From the NCBI GenBank assembly GCA_016293265.1, contig JAEDEN010000012.1, positions 1-34,997 on the forward strand: 34,997 nt of DNA, written 5' to 3'. The DNA is from Oscillospiraceae bacterium. GTDB taxonomy: Bacteria > Bacillota > Clostridia > Oscillospirales > Oscillospiraceae. A program made the translations under genes and the position numbers. Position 1 is the first letter of the stretch. Each line of letters starts with the position of its first letter. The notes below the pieces were generated by a model that was not told where the DNA came from, searched no databases, and saw nothing but the letters and a program-made list of their open reading frames with translations. Of this stretch, positions 16,731-24,375 are shown in pieces.

Positions 16731-17666
16731 TTAGAATTTACTGCCGCCGTCCGCCCGTATATCCACCTTGCGGGCTAGCTCCTGGGCGGCGTTATAACCA
16801 AATTTGCGGTGGCGGTTGTTCATGGCCGCCACTTCCACAATACTGGCAAGGTTACGGCCCGGCCGAACCGGGATCGTGACGATGGGCACCTGCACATCCA
16901 GAATATCCGTGAAGTGATCCTCAATCCCCAGGCGGTCATAGAACTTAGTGGAATCCCACTGCTCAAAATGCACCACCAAATCCAACTGGGATTCCGTTTT
17001 AATGGCCCGCATACCAAAAAGCTGCCGCACGTCGATGACGCCGATGCCCCGCAGCTCGATATAGCAGCGGATGACCTCCGGTGCGGTGCCGATGAGCTGG
17101 CCGGAAATGCGGCGCAGCTCCACCGCGTCGTCGGCCACCAGGCGGTGGCCACGCATAATCAGCTCAATGGCGGCCTCGCTCTTGCCCACGCCGGAATCGC
17201 CGGTGATCATCACGCCCTCGCCATAGATATCCAGCATCACGCCGTGGCGGGTGACACAGGGAGCCAGCACATGGCTGAGATGGTCGATGACGTGGCTGGT
17301 AAAATCCACCGTGGTCTCCTGGGTTCGCAGGAGCGTCTTCTCATGGGACACGGCGCTTTCTATGCACTCCGGGAAGCAGTCCAGCCCCCGTGCGATCACC
17401 AATGCCGGGATATCATACAAAAAGAGGTCATCGAAGCATTTACGGCGCTGCTCTGAGCTCAGGCCCTTCAGGTAGGTATCCTCTGCTTTGCCTACCACCT
17501 GCAAACGGCGGGGATCAAAATAATCATAGAAGTCGTGGAACTGCAGGCCGGGGCGGTTCACATCCGGGACGGTCAGCCGGGCGGAATCAAACTCGCTGCC
17601 CCGGTTGAGCACCTCCAGGTTGAACGCTGAAATGAAATCCGCAATTTTCAAGCCTTTTTCATACAT
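16731..17666 (-). CDS. hprK: HPr kinase/phosphorylase
   Basis: HprK phosphorylates and dephosphorylates Ser46 of HPr, setting carbon catabolite repression in Gram-positive bacteria. The 311-residue product contains the Walker A motif GDSGVGKSEAAIEL near residue 155 and the HprK signature around RGHRLVADDAVELR directly after it; the C-terminal half holds RPGRNLASIVEVAAMN. The frame is open from 17753, but ATG 17666 (MYEKGLKIADF) is chosen because GAGG precedes it by eight bases and matches the family's N-terminus. It is the promoter-proximal gene of the nine-gene run. HPr itself is not encoded in the window. Confidence 0.95.
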   Translation of the reverse strand: MYEKGLKIADFISAFNLEVLNRGSEFDSARLTVPDVNRPGLQFHDFYDYFDPRRLQVVGKAEDTYLKGLSSEQRRKCFDDLFLYDIPALVIARGLDCFPECIESAVSHEKTLLRTQETTVDFTSHVIDHLSHVLAPCVTRHGVMLDIYGEGVMITGDSGVGKSEAAIELIMRGHRLVADDAVELRRISGQLIGTAPEVIRCYIELRGIGVIDVRQLFGMRAIKTESQLDLVVHFEQWDSTKFYDRLGIEDHFTDILDVQVPIVTIPVRPGRNLASIVEVAAMNNRHRKFGYNAAQELARKVDIRADGGSKF

Positions 17667-17771
17667 GGCACGATCCTCTTCTTTCCGGCGCATAAGTTCC
17701 CGCGCCCGTCCTGCCGCCGCCCCCGAAGGATAGTGCAAACGGCTGTAAAACAACTGTAAAACAATATTTAT

Positions 17772-17800
17772 ATTATATATGAGTTTTACGGATTCCGCAA
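17772..17800 (-). promoter_or_regulatory. Promoter of the hprK-to-dnaE operon
   Basis: On the minus strand TTGCGG (17800-17795) and TATAAT (17777-17772) are 17 bp apart. The expected start is near 17765, leaving a leader of about 100 nt before hprK. No other strong promoter is obvious before dnaE, although internal ones are possible. Confidence 0.7.
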
Positions 17801-17856
17801 CACTTTCAGCATCTCCCCCTCTTTTAAAAAAACTTCAATTTTTTTCAAAATAGTCC

Positions 17857-17885
17857 TTGCATTTTGGAGAAGAATCTGTTAATAT
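17857..17885 (+). promoter_or_regulatory. Promoter of rpmB
   Basis: TTGCAT (17857-17862) and TAATAT (17880-17885) are 17 bp apart. It is divergent from the hprK promoter, with about 57 bp between the two -35 elements. The sequence between them is rich in A- and T-runs. Confidence 0.65.
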
Positions 17886-17941
17886 ATCACCTGTGCCTAT
17901 GAAAAGGTACGGAAGTACGCAACAGCAAGGAGGTGCAACGG

Positions 17942-18130
17942 ATGGCAAAGTGCGAGTTTTGCGACAAGGGCGTGACTTTCGGCATTCAGGTTTCTCACTC
18001 TCACCGGCGTTCCAATCGTCCCTGGAAGCCCAATGTGAAGCGTGTGAAGGCGATCGTCAACGGTTCCCCCCGCCATGTGTATGTTTGTACCCGGTGTATG
18101 CGTTCCGGTAAGGTCACCAGAGCGATCTGA
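17942..18130 (+). CDS. rpmB: 50S ribosomal protein L28
   Basis: L28 is a small protein of the large ribosomal subunit. The 62-residue product has the family pattern GIQVSHSHRRSNRPWKPN and two cysteine pairs, CEFC near residue 4 and CTRC near the end, so it is the zinc-binding (C+) form. ATG 17942 is chosen because AAGGAGG (17927-17933) precedes it; the three extra upstream codons of the open frame are not part of the family. It is a monocistronic gene with its own promoter and terminator. Confidence 0.96.
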   Translation: MAKCEFCDKGVTFGIQVSHSHRRSNRPWKPNVKRVKAIVNGSPRHVYVCTRCMRSGKVTRAI

Positions 18131-18140
18131 TTGTACAAAC

Positions 18141-18176
18141 AAAAATCCCGGACTTTGTGTCCGGGATTTCTTTTTG
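18141..18176 (+). terminator. Terminator of rpmB
   Basis: AAATCCCGGAC (18143-18153) and GTCCGGGATTT (18159-18169) form an 11-bp stem with a five-base loop, followed by TCTTTTT. A5 precedes the stem, so it may also act on the minus strand. Confidence 0.92.
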
Positions 18177-18202
18177 CCGGCAGAGCATCCGGCAAGGACA
18201 AC

Positions 18203-18242
18203 GGAGGAGGCCATGTATCCCCAGGGATACATGGCCTCCTTC
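18203..18242. repeat. 40-bp near-perfect palindrome between rpmB and gpsA
   Basis: Seventeen consecutive pairs (18205-18221 with 18224-18240) plus a G-T and a G-C pair make an extremely stable hairpin with almost no loop. Each arm contains an AGGAGGCCATG string, so both strands show a Shine-Dalgarno-like sequence followed by ATG. A short T-rich run follows on the plus strand. It may be an extra terminator or a cruciform-forming site. Confidence 0.6.
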
Positions 18243-18253
18243 TTTACATATAT

Positions 18254-18286
18254 GTGCAAAGAAGCCGGGGCCTTTGCACTTTTTTA
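18254..18286. terminator. Terminator hairpin at the gpsA 3' side
   Basis: GTGCAAAG (18254-18261) pairs with CTTTGCAC (18272-18279), with an inner GCC/GGC pairing, and T6 follows on the plus strand. It lies just beyond the gpsA stop at 18292 and, with the neighbouring palindrome, separates convergent rpmB and gpsA. Confidence 0.65.
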
Positions 18287-18291
18287 CATCT

Positions 18292-19296
18292 TTACATCCA
18301 GGTCTTTTCCAAAAGTTCATCCTTTTTGGCGCGGTTCATCAGGCAGGGGATCACATCTCTTGCCTGCATCCCGCAATACAAGACCTCGTAAATGCAGCGG
18401 CAGATGGGCATCTCCACACCCTCCCGCTCGGCAAGCTGGTGAACGCTCTCGGCGGCATAATAGCCCTCCACCACAGCGCCCACTTCCTCCATGGCCTCCT
18501 GGACGCTCTTTCCCTGGCCGATCAGGATGCCCGCCCGGCGGTTGCGGGAATGCATGGAGGTACAGGTGACGATGAGGTCACCCATTCCGGCAAGGCCGCC
18601 GAAGGTGCGGCGGGTTCCGCCCATGTCCTCGCCCAAACGGGTAATCTCCGCCATGGCGCGGGTCATCAGCAGTGCTTTCGTATTGTCCCCCAGGCCCAGG
18701 CCGTCAGAGATACCACAGCTCAGAGCGATGACATTTTTGAGCGCCGCGGACAGCTCCACGCCGACGATATCATAGCTGGTGTAAATACGGAAATAGTCGT
18801 TCATAAATGCATCCTGCACAAAGCGGGCTGCTGCCCGGTCCGGACAGGCGGCAACGCAGCCGGTGGGCATCTGACGGCTCACTTCCTCTGCGTGGGAAGG
18901 GCCGGAAAGGGCAACCACTTTACAGATATTCCCGGTGGTTTCCTGTAAAATCTGGCTCATACGCAGGTTCGTATCCCGCTCGATTCCCTTGGAAACGCTG
19001 ACAAGAATGCTGTCCCTGCGCAGATAGGGAGCCACCTTTTCGCCGGTTTCACGGACAGCGAAGGAAGGTGCTGCGCACACCACCATATCCGCGCCTTCCA
19101 GCACGCCAAGGTCGCCGGTCAGATGCAGCGCCTCTGGCAGGGTGACCCCCGGAAGCTGGGGGTTCAGGCGGGTCTTTTCCACCTGCGCAGCCTTTTCCCC
19201 GTTGTGGGACCAAAGCCAGGTCTCGTGCCCGTTGCCCGTCAGCACCATGGCAAGGGCGGTGCCCCAGGCGCCGCTCCCCAGTACAACAGCTTTCAT
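18292..19296 (-). CDS. gpsA: Glycerol-3-phosphate dehydrogenase [NAD(P)+]
   Basis: GpsA reduces dihydroxyacetone phosphate to sn-glycerol-3-phosphate, the backbone for phospholipids. The 334-residue cytoplasmic enzyme begins with the dinucleotide-binding VLGSGAWGTALAMVL (GxGxxG). VSKGIE near 107, ALSGPSHAEEV near 136 and the catalytic-lysine segment ALKNVIALSCGISDGLGLG near 188 follow, then GLAGMGDLIVTCTS. It overlaps the plsY stop by four bases (ATGA, 19293-19296), so the two are coupled: GpsA makes the substrate that PlsY acylates. It is the last gene of the der-plsY-gpsA unit. Confidence 0.96.
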   Translation of the reverse strand: MKAVVLGSGAWGTALAMVLTGNGHETWLWSHNGEKAAQVEKTRLNPQLPGVTLPEALHLTGDLGVLEGADMVVCAAPSFAVRETGEKVAPYLRRDSILVSVSKGIERDTNLRMSQILQETTGNICKVVALSGPSHAEEVSRQMPTGCVAACPDRAAARFVQDAFMNDYFRIYTSYDIVGVELSAALKNVIALSCGISDGLGLGDNTKALLMTRAMAEITRLGEDMGGTRRTFGGLAGMGDLIVTCTSMHSRNRRAGILIGQGKSVQEAMEEVGAVVEGYYAAESVHQLAEREGVEMPICRCIYEVLYCGMQARDVIPCLMNRAKKDELLEKTWM

Positions 19297-19967
19297 TGTT
19301 TACCCTCCTTCTTTTTGTGGAAACTGAGCTTGCGCTCGTTCCCCTGAACCAGGCGCTGGATGTTGCCCCGGTGCTGCCAGACCACAAGTCCGCCGCAGAG
19401 GAACGCCAGCACCACCACCGCAGGATTGGGATAGCAATACCAGGAGATGAAGGGGAAGGACACACCGGCCCACACGGAGCCGAGAGATACATACCGGGTC
19501 AGGATGACCAAGATCAAAAAGCCGCCCCAGACCACCAGGGCCACACGCCAGTCGATTATAAGGGCGATGGTACCGCCGGAGAGAATGCCCTTGCCCCCCT
19601 TGAACTGGAACATACAGGGAAACATATGACCCAGCAGGCAAAAGAGGGCCGCCCAGTATTCAACTGTCACAAGCACGATCCCCGACTCGCCGGGGAAGAA
19701 ATATCTCAACACGACGCCGCTCAGCCAGAGGGCCACCACCGCCTTGAGCATATCCGTCAGTATGACAACAGCCGTCAAGCCGCCGCCGAAGGTACGGTGG
19801 AAATTGGTCAATCCCGCGTTTCCGCTGCCGTGGTTGCGGACGTCATCATGCAGGATATACTTGGAGACAATGACGGCACCGTTGAAGCAGCCGCAGAAAT
19901 AGGCGATGATTGCGATGCACAGCGCTGCCATCACGATGGTGTCGCCCGGTCTATCACCGATCGTCAT
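19293..19967 (-). CDS. plsY: Acyl-phosphate:glycerol-3-phosphate acyltransferase PlsY
   Basis: PlsY transfers the acyl group of acyl-phosphate to glycerol-3-phosphate at the membrane, giving lysophosphatidic acid. The 224-residue protein has several hydrophobic helices and the three family motifs: GSGNAGLTNFHR near residue 46, GGGLTAVVILTDMLK near 60-74, and FKGGKGILSGG near 122. The start at 19967 follows AAGGAGG in the der 3' end, three bases after the der stop. The chain is slightly longer than the usual 190-210 residues because of the N-terminal extension and loops. Confidence 0.95.
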   Translation of the reverse strand: MTIGDRPGDTIVMAALCIAIIAYFCGCFNGAVIVSKYILHDDVRNHGSGNAGLTNFHRTFGGGLTAVVILTDMLKAVVALWLSGVVLRYFFPGESGIVLVTVEYWAALFCLLGHMFPCMFQFKGGKGILSGGTIALIIDWRVALVVWGGFLILVILTRYVSLGSVWAGVSFPFISWYCYPNPAVVVLAFLCGGLVVWQHRGNIQRLVQGNERKLSFHKKKEGKQ

Positions 19968-19970
19968 GGC

Positions 19971-21299
19971 TTACTCCTCCTTCTCACCCTTCTGCCGGAT
20001 AGAGAGGATGATGGGCGTGCCCTCCAGGCCGAAGGTATTGCGGATGCAGTTTTCAATATAGCGCTGATAGGAGAAGTGGAAGAGCCGGGCGTCGTTGCAG
20101 AAGATGACAAAATGGGGCGGACGGATGCCCACCTGCGTCATGTAGTAGATCTTCAGACGGCGGCCCTTGTCCGTGGGAGGCTGGACGCGGGTCTGGGCAT
20201 CGGAGAGAACGTTATTCAGCATACCGGTGGTGATGCGGGTGGAGGCCTGGTTGGAAACATAGTCGATCAGCTCAAAGAGGCGGTCCACACGCTGGCCGGT
20301 CTTGGCGGAGATAAAGAGGATGGGTGCGTAGGACATGAAGGCCAGGTCCTGACGGACCTTTTCCCGCATATGGTCCATGGTCTTGCCGTCCTTTTCCACC
20401 AGATCCCACTTGTTCACCACGATGATGCTGGCCTTGCCCGCCTCGTGGGCCATGCCGGCCACCTTGGTATCCTGCTCGGTGACGCCTTCCGTGGCGTCGA
20501 TCATGATGAGGCACACATCGCTTCGGTCAATGGCCATGGTGGCCCGGAGAACACTGTACTTTTCGATGTCCTCGTCCACCTTGGACTTTTTGCGCATACC
20601 GGCGGTATCGATAAAGATAAAGGTGCCCTTCTCGTTTTCAAAACGGGAGTCGATGGCGTCCCGGGTCGTGCCCGCCACATTGGAGACAATGGTGCGCTCC
20701 TCCCCCAGGATCTTGTTGATGAGAGAGGATTTACCGGCGTTGGGCTTGCCGATGACGGCCACTTTGATGGCGTCCTCCTCTTCTTCCTCCTCTTCCTCCT
20801 CAGGGGGAAAGTATTGCACGCAGGCGTCCAGCAGGTCACCGGTGCCGTGGCCGTGGACGGCGGAAACGGCGATGGGATCGCCCATGCCCAGGTTATAGAA
20901 CTCATAGAAGTCCGGGTTCACCGTGCCGGTGGAGTCCATCTTGTTCACCGCCAGAACGATGGGCTTTCCGCTGCGCAGCAGCATACCGGCCACCTCCTGG
21001 TCGGAGGCGGTGAGACCCGTTTTGATGTCCGTGAGGAAGATAATGACGGTGGCATTGTCGATGGCAATCTGCGCCTGGTCCCGCATGAAGGCCAGGATCT
21101 GGTCGTCGGTCCGGGGCTCGATACCGCCGGTGTCGATGAGGGTGAATTTCCGGCCGTTCCAGTCGGTCTCACCATAGATGCGGTCCCGGGTGACGCCGGG
21201 GGTATCCTGCACAATGGAAAGACGGCGGCCAATGAGCTTATTAAACAGCATGGACTTGCCCACGTTGGGCCGGCCCACGATAGCTACGATAGGTTTCAT
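19971..21299 (-). CDS. der: Ribosome assembly GTPase Der (EngA)
   Basis: Der is an essential GTPase with two tandem G domains and a KH-like C-terminal domain that acts in 50S subunit assembly. The 442-residue protein has the first P-loop GRPNVGKSMLFNKL at residues 9-22, a second GKPNAGKSSLINKI near 183, NKMD and NKWD recognition motifs, and the C-terminal KH-like part ending with IRNTFGLEGTP. The frame is open from 21386; ATG 21299 (MKPIVAIVG) is chosen because GGAAG precedes it and the family begins here. A run of nine glutamates lies in the linker between G domains, encoded by a TCC/TTC-rich tract at 20773-20800 on the plus strand. Confidence 0.96.
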   Translation of the reverse strand: MKPIVAIVGRPNVGKSMLFNKLIGRRLSIVQDTPGVTRDRIYGETDWNGRKFTLIDTGGIEPRTDDQILAFMRDQAQIAIDNATVIIFLTDIKTGLTASDQEVAGMLLRSGKPIVLAVNKMDSTGTVNPDFYEFYNLGMGDPIAVSAVHGHGTGDLLDACVQYFPPEEEEEEEEEDAIKVAVIGKPNAGKSSLINKILGEERTIVSNVAGTTRDAIDSRFENEKGTFIFIDTAGMRKKSKVDEDIEKYSVLRATMAIDRSDVCLIMIDATEGVTEQDTKVAGMAHEAGKASIIVVNKWDLVEKDGKTMDHMREKVRQDLAFMSYAPILFISAKTGQRVDRLFELIDYVSNQASTRITTGMLNNVLSDAQTRVQPPTDKGRRLKIYYMTQVGIRPPHFVIFCNDARLFHFSYQRYIENCIRNTFGLEGTPIILSIRQKGEKEE

Positions 21300-21318
21300 C
21301 TGTTCACTTCCTAAAGTC

Positions 21319-21364
21319 ATAATATAACAGTTTATATTATATCCATTAGAGAACAGGATATCAA
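21319..21364 (-). promoter_or_regulatory. Promoter of der-plsY-gpsA with a dyad
   Basis: On the minus strand TTGATA (21364-21359) and TATAAT (21341-21336) are 17 bp apart. A perfect 9-bp inverted repeat, ATAATATAA (21319-21327) and TTATATTAT (21332-21340), overlaps the -10 element and the start site. It may be an operator or only AT-rich composition. Confidence 0.7.
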
Positions 21365-21402
21365 CCAAAATTCGTGCTTTTTTCAAAATTCAGTAAAAGC
21401 GC

Positions 21403-21912
21403 TCACTCCCCCGGGATAGAGACATCCACCACGTCCACCCCTCTGCCCATGGCATATTCCACCGTGTAGCGGGTGCCGCCGGCGGAGCCGTCAAAGGCGG
21501 CGATCAGCAGCGATGCATGGTCTACCATGTAGCGGTCCCGCCGCTGCATACAGCCAGGGCTGTAGGTTTCGGAGACCACAGTTTCAAAATCGCAGGCGCA
21601 AAGCAGCCGGCGGTAACGCTCCCTCTGGGCTGCAGGCCAACGGTCCGCCTGGGCAAGACAGGGAACGGCGGCCTCCAGCGTCACATCGCCGTGGCGGCGG
21701 CGCAGCTCCAGCACACATTCGCAAAAATAAAAGTCACAGCCCATGGCCATACCGCAGAGAAAATGGCGGTAACCCTCCTCATAAGCGGCCTCCACCGCGT
21801 CAAGGATACGCCGCTTCAGCGCCAGGCAGCGGGTGTCGGACTCGTTATACCGCCAGGGGAGCTTTGGCGGACGGTGCCCTGTGAAGCAGCAGGATTCCTG
21901 TTTTGCCGGCAT
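21403..21912 (-). CDS. SLOG-family (DUF1273-like) protein, putative SOS gene
   Basis: The 169-residue product belongs to the SLOG nucleotide/ligand-binding Rossmann superfamily, in the group that starts with CCFTGHRPPKLPW (residues 8-20). Other typical parts are HFLCGMAMGCDFYFCECVL near 57-75, CMQRRDRYMVDHASLLIAAF near 121-140 and GGTRYTVEYAMGRG near 144-157. SLOG proteins are proposed to sense or process nucleotide-derived ligands; no reaction is known for this one. ATG 21912 is used because AAGGAGG precedes it. Its promoter contains a LexA-type box, so DNA-damage control is likely. It is a single gene upstream of, and in the same direction as, der. Confidence 0.85.
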   Translation of the reverse strand: MPAKQESCCFTGHRPPKLPWRYNESDTRCLALKRRILDAVEAAYEEGYRHFLCGMAMGCDFYFCECVLELRRRHGDVTLEAAVPCLAQADRWPAAQRERYRRLLCACDFETVVSETYSPGCMQRRDRYMVDHASLLIAAFDGSAGGTRYTVEYAMGRGVDVVDVSIPGE

Positions 21913-21951
21913 AACGCTCCCTCCTTCCCCATCTTGTCTTGATCCGTTTTC

Positions 21952-21980
21952 ATTATAGAACAGATGTTCTTTCTTGTAAA
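21952..21980 (-). promoter_or_regulatory. SOS-type promoter of the SLOG gene (LexA box)
   Basis: On the minus strand TTTACA (21980-21975) and TATAAT (21957-21952) are 17 bp apart. The spacer holds the palindrome GAACAGATGTTC (21958-21969), which fits the Gram-positive LexA box GAAC-N4-GTTC. Binding would block RNA polymerase. Confidence 0.75.
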
Positions 21981-22050
21981 GGAGGAAACTGGAGTTCTCC
22001 GCCTTCTGGCCCCCGGCTATAAAAAGTTTTGCATTTGTTTCATTTACCAG

Positions 22051-22079
22051 TTGCATTTTTTATCAGGATGCCATATACT
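22051..22079 (+). promoter_or_regulatory. Promoter of the FMN riboswitch-ribU transcript
   Basis: TTGCAT (22051-22056) and TATACT (22074-22079) are 17 bp apart. The start would be near 22086, about 20 nt before the riboswitch begins. Confidence 0.7.
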
Positions 22080-22105
22080 ATCCCCAGAAAACAACTGAAT
22101 CCTTT

Positions 22106-22223
22106 GTCTTCAGGGCGGGGTGCAATTCCCCACTGGCGGTAAAGTCCGCGACCGGACGTAGCGATACGTCCGCTGATTCGGTGAAACTCCGGAACCAACA
22201 GTATAGTCTGGATGGAAGAAGAT
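22106..22223 (+). promoter_or_regulatory. FMN riboswitch (RFN element)
   Basis: The conserved core of the RFN element is complete: AGGGCGGGGTGCAATTCCCC (22112-22131), GGCGGTAAAGTCCGCGACC (22136-22154), GATTCGGTGAAACTCCGGAA (22176-22195) and the closing AGTCTGGATGGAAGAAGA. It binds FMN and represses riboflavin uptake or synthesis genes. It sits directly upstream of ribU. Confidence 0.97.
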
Positions 22224-22235
22224 GAGTACGGCAAA

Positions 22236-22268
22236 GCCGTGCGCTTTTGGCGCGCTTCTTTGTTGTTT
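22236..22268 (+). terminator. Riboswitch-controlled terminator of ribU
   Basis: GTGCGC (22239-22244) pairs with GCGCGC (22250-22255, one G-T pair) across a five-base loop and is followed by TTCTTTGTTGTTTGTT. The GAAGAAGATGAGTACGGCAA region just upstream can pair with parts of this, as in other FMN switches. I infer control by transcription attenuation. Confidence 0.55.
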
Positions 22269-22330
22269 GTTCACCTTGGAGAAGTCAAAGTATCCGGGGT
22301 GTTTTCAAACAAACAAAGGAGTGTATTTTT

Positions 22331-23044
22331 ATGTCCAGAAACGCCTGTGAACCCGCCGCCACCCCCACTTCCATTCCCGCCGCCCATTCCCGCCTGAGCC
22401 TGCGGACCTGGATCTCCATGTCCATGCTGGCGGCCATCGCCTATGTGGTGATGCTGCTGAGCAAAATGCTGCCCCAAGTTTATGGTTTCCTCCAGTTTGA
22501 CCTGAAGGATACCGTCATCTGCATCGGAGGCTTCATCTTCGGACCCCTGGCCGCCGCCATCCTCTCCATCACCGTCCCCCTTCTGGAGATGCTCTTTGCC
22601 AGCGATACCGGCCCCATCGGCTTCCTGATGAACGTGCTGGCCACCGCTTCCTTCTGCTGCACCGCATCCTTTTTGTATAAGAAGATCCACACCAAAAAAG
22701 GCGCGGTGATCGGTCTTTCCCTGGGCGTGGCGGTTCTGACCGCGGTCATGCTGTTGTGGAACTATCTCATCACCCCCATCTACCAGGGTGTTCCCCGGGA
22801 GGTGGTGGCCGGGATGCTGCCCACCGTGTTCCTGCCTTTCAACCTGGTCAAGGGCGGCATGAATATGGCCGCGATCCTGCTGCTGTATAAGCCGGTGGTC
22901 ACCGCCCTGCGGAAAGCCCGTCTGGCCCCGGACTCCCATTCCACTATCCGCACCGGCAAGGTCAATGTGGGCTTCCTGCTGTTCTCCCTGGCCCTGCTGG
23001 CCACCTTCGGCACCATCGCCCTGGTGCTGATGGGCATCATCTGA
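22331..23044 (+). CDS. ribU: Riboflavin ECF transporter S component RibU
   Basis: RibU is the substrate-binding membrane subunit of an energy-coupling-factor transporter that takes up riboflavin, working with shared EcfA/EcfT subunits encoded elsewhere. The 237-residue protein has five to six hydrophobic helices. Family features include MLAAIAYVVMLLSK in helix 1, the FDLKDTVICIGGFIFGPLAA segment near 65-84, and a late FNLVKGGMNMAAILLLYKP. The start ATG 22331 follows AAAGGAG (22314-22320); the first 25 residues, rich in alanine and proline, are a non-conserved cytoplasmic tail. The FMN riboswitch upstream confirms the substrate assignment. Confidence 0.95.
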   Translation: MSRNACEPAATPTSIPAAHSRLSLRTWISMSMLAAIAYVVMLLSKMLPQVYGFLQFDLKDTVICIGGFIFGPLAAAILSITVPLLEMLFASDTGPIGFLMNVLATASFCCTASFLYKKIHTKKGAVIGLSLGVAVLTAVMLLWNYLITPIYQGVPREVVAGMLPTVFLPFNLVKGGMNMAAILLLYKPVVTALRKARLAPDSHSTIRTGKVNVGFLLFSLALLATFGTIALVLMGII

Positions 23045-23060
23045 ATACATCGCAAAAACG

Positions 23061-23089
23061 GCCCCGCGGGAAAAATCCCGCGGGGCTTT
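23061..23089 (+). terminator. Terminator of ribU
   Basis: GCCCCGCGGG (23061-23070) and CCCGCGGGGC (23077-23086) form a perfect 10-bp stem with loop AAAAAT. The T-tract is short (TTTA), but the stem is very GC-rich. Confidence 0.75.
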
Positions 23090-23107
23090 ACACTCCCCTC
23101 CTCCCTC

Positions 23108-23136
23108 TTTTCAAAAGCGAACAGATGTGCTATCAT
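23108..23136 (+). promoter_or_regulatory. SOS-type promoter of dinB (LexA box)
   Basis: TTTTCA (23108-23113) and TATCAT (23131-23136) are 17 bp apart. The spacer holds GAACAGATGTGC (23119-23130), one base from the palindrome GAAC-N4-GTTC. The same core is in the SLOG promoter 1.2 kb away. Confidence 0.65.
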
Positions 23137-23166
23137 CATCTCATCTGAGGGAAAGGGGGCGCTACC

Positions 23167-24375
23167 ATGGACCGGGTGATCCTGCACTGTGATCTGAACT
23201 GCTTTTACGCCTCCGTGGAGCTTTTGAGCCACCCGGAACTGCGCTGCGTTCCCACGGCGGTCTGCGGAGATCCCTCCTCCCGCCACGGCATTATCCTTGC
23301 CAAAAACGAGCCCGCCAAGCGCCTTGGCGTCAAAACCGCGGAAACCATCTGGCAGGCCAAAAAGAAATGTCCTGACCTGGTGCTGCTGCGGCCCCACCAC
23401 GACCTCTACCACGTCTACTCCAAAAAGGTCAACGCCATCTACGATGAATACACCGACCTTGTGGAGCCCTTCGGCATCGACGAAAGCTGGCTGGATGTGA
23501 CCAACACCCTCCACCTCTTCGGCGGAGACGCCAAAGCCCTTGCCGATACGCTGCGCCGCCGGGTCCGGGAAGAGCTGGGGCTGACGCTGTCTGTAGGCGT
23601 TTCCTTCAACAAGGTATTTGCCAAGCTGGGAAGCGATTACAAAAAGCCTGACGCCACCACAGTCATCTCCCGGGAAAACTGGCAGGAGATCATCTGGCCT
23701 TTGCCGGTGGGAGATCTGCTGTTTGTCGGCGGCACCGCCAGGAAAATTCTGCACCAGTACGGCATTAACACCATCGGCCAGCTTGCCGGATGCAGCCGCC
23801 CCATGCTGGAGGCCATGATGGGCAAGCTGGGCGGACAGCTTTACGAATACGCCAACGGCCTTGACCGGGACCGCGTCCGCAGCCGTTTTGAAGCGGAAGC
23901 GGTAAAATCCGTAGGAAACGGCACCACCTTTCCGCAAAATCTTACCACCCGTGAACAGGCTTGGAACGGCATCGCCATCCTGGCCGACTCCGTGGCCACC
24001 CGGCTGCGGCGGGAGGGCCTGTACGCCGGAGGGATTCAGGTCACTGTCCGGGACCCGGAATTCCGTGACCGTTCCCGCCAAAGGCGGCTGGACACCCCCA
24101 TCCGCCTGATCCGGGAGGTGACGGAAGTGGCGGCGGAGCTGCTGGAAGAGCTTTGGAAGCCCCCTTCCCCCATCCGGGCCCTGACCGTCACCGCCATTTA
24201 CCTGACGGCGGAGGACCAGGCCTTTGAGCAGGAGGACCTGTTCACCGCCGCTGCGGCTCCCAAAAAGGAAAAACAGGAAAAGCTGGAGGCTGCCATGGAA
24301 CGCATCCGGGGCAAATACGGCAACGACTCCATTGTCTTCGGCGCTGTAAAAAAAGAGGAGGACCCTTTCCCATGA
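23167..24375 (+). CDS. dinB: DNA polymerase IV (Y family)
   Basis: DinB is a translesion DNA polymerase that copies damaged templates at the cost of fidelity. The 402-residue protein has the catalytic HCDLNCFYASVE motif at residues 7-18 and FGIDESWLDVT near 104-114, with the aspartates and glutamate that bind metal. A helix-hairpin-helix thumb (GINTIGQLAG) and the little-finger domain follow. AAAGGGGG precedes ATG 23167. The C-terminus lacks an obvious QLSLF-type clamp-binding motif but has a QAFEQEDLF segment near 350 that may serve. The stop overlaps the next gene by four bases, so the folate ligase is co-transcribed. Confidence 0.95.
   Translation: MDRVILHCDLNCFYASVELLSHPELRCVPTAVCGDPSSRHGIILAKNEPAKRLGVKTAETIWQAKKKCPDLVLLRPHHDLYHVYSKKVNAIYDEYTDLVEPFGIDESWLDVTNTLHLFGGDAKALADTLRRRVREELGLTLSVGVSFNKVFAKLGSDYKKPDATTVISRENWQEIIWPLPVGDLLFVGGTARKILHQYGINTIGQLAGCSRPMLEAMMGKLGGQLYEYANGLDRDRVRSRFEAEAVKSVGNGTTFPQNLTTREQAWNGIAILADSVATRLRREGLYAGGIQVTVRDPEFRDRSRQRRLDTPIRLIREVTEVAAELLEELWKPPSPIRALTVTAIYLTAEDQAFEQEDLFTAAAAPKKEKQEKLEAAMERIRGKYGNDSIVFGAVKKEEDPFP

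Noticed and set aside
19296..21314. 672-codon open frame opposite plsY and der
   Set aside because: It spans two well-recognised minus-strand genes and has no ribosome site or motif of its own.
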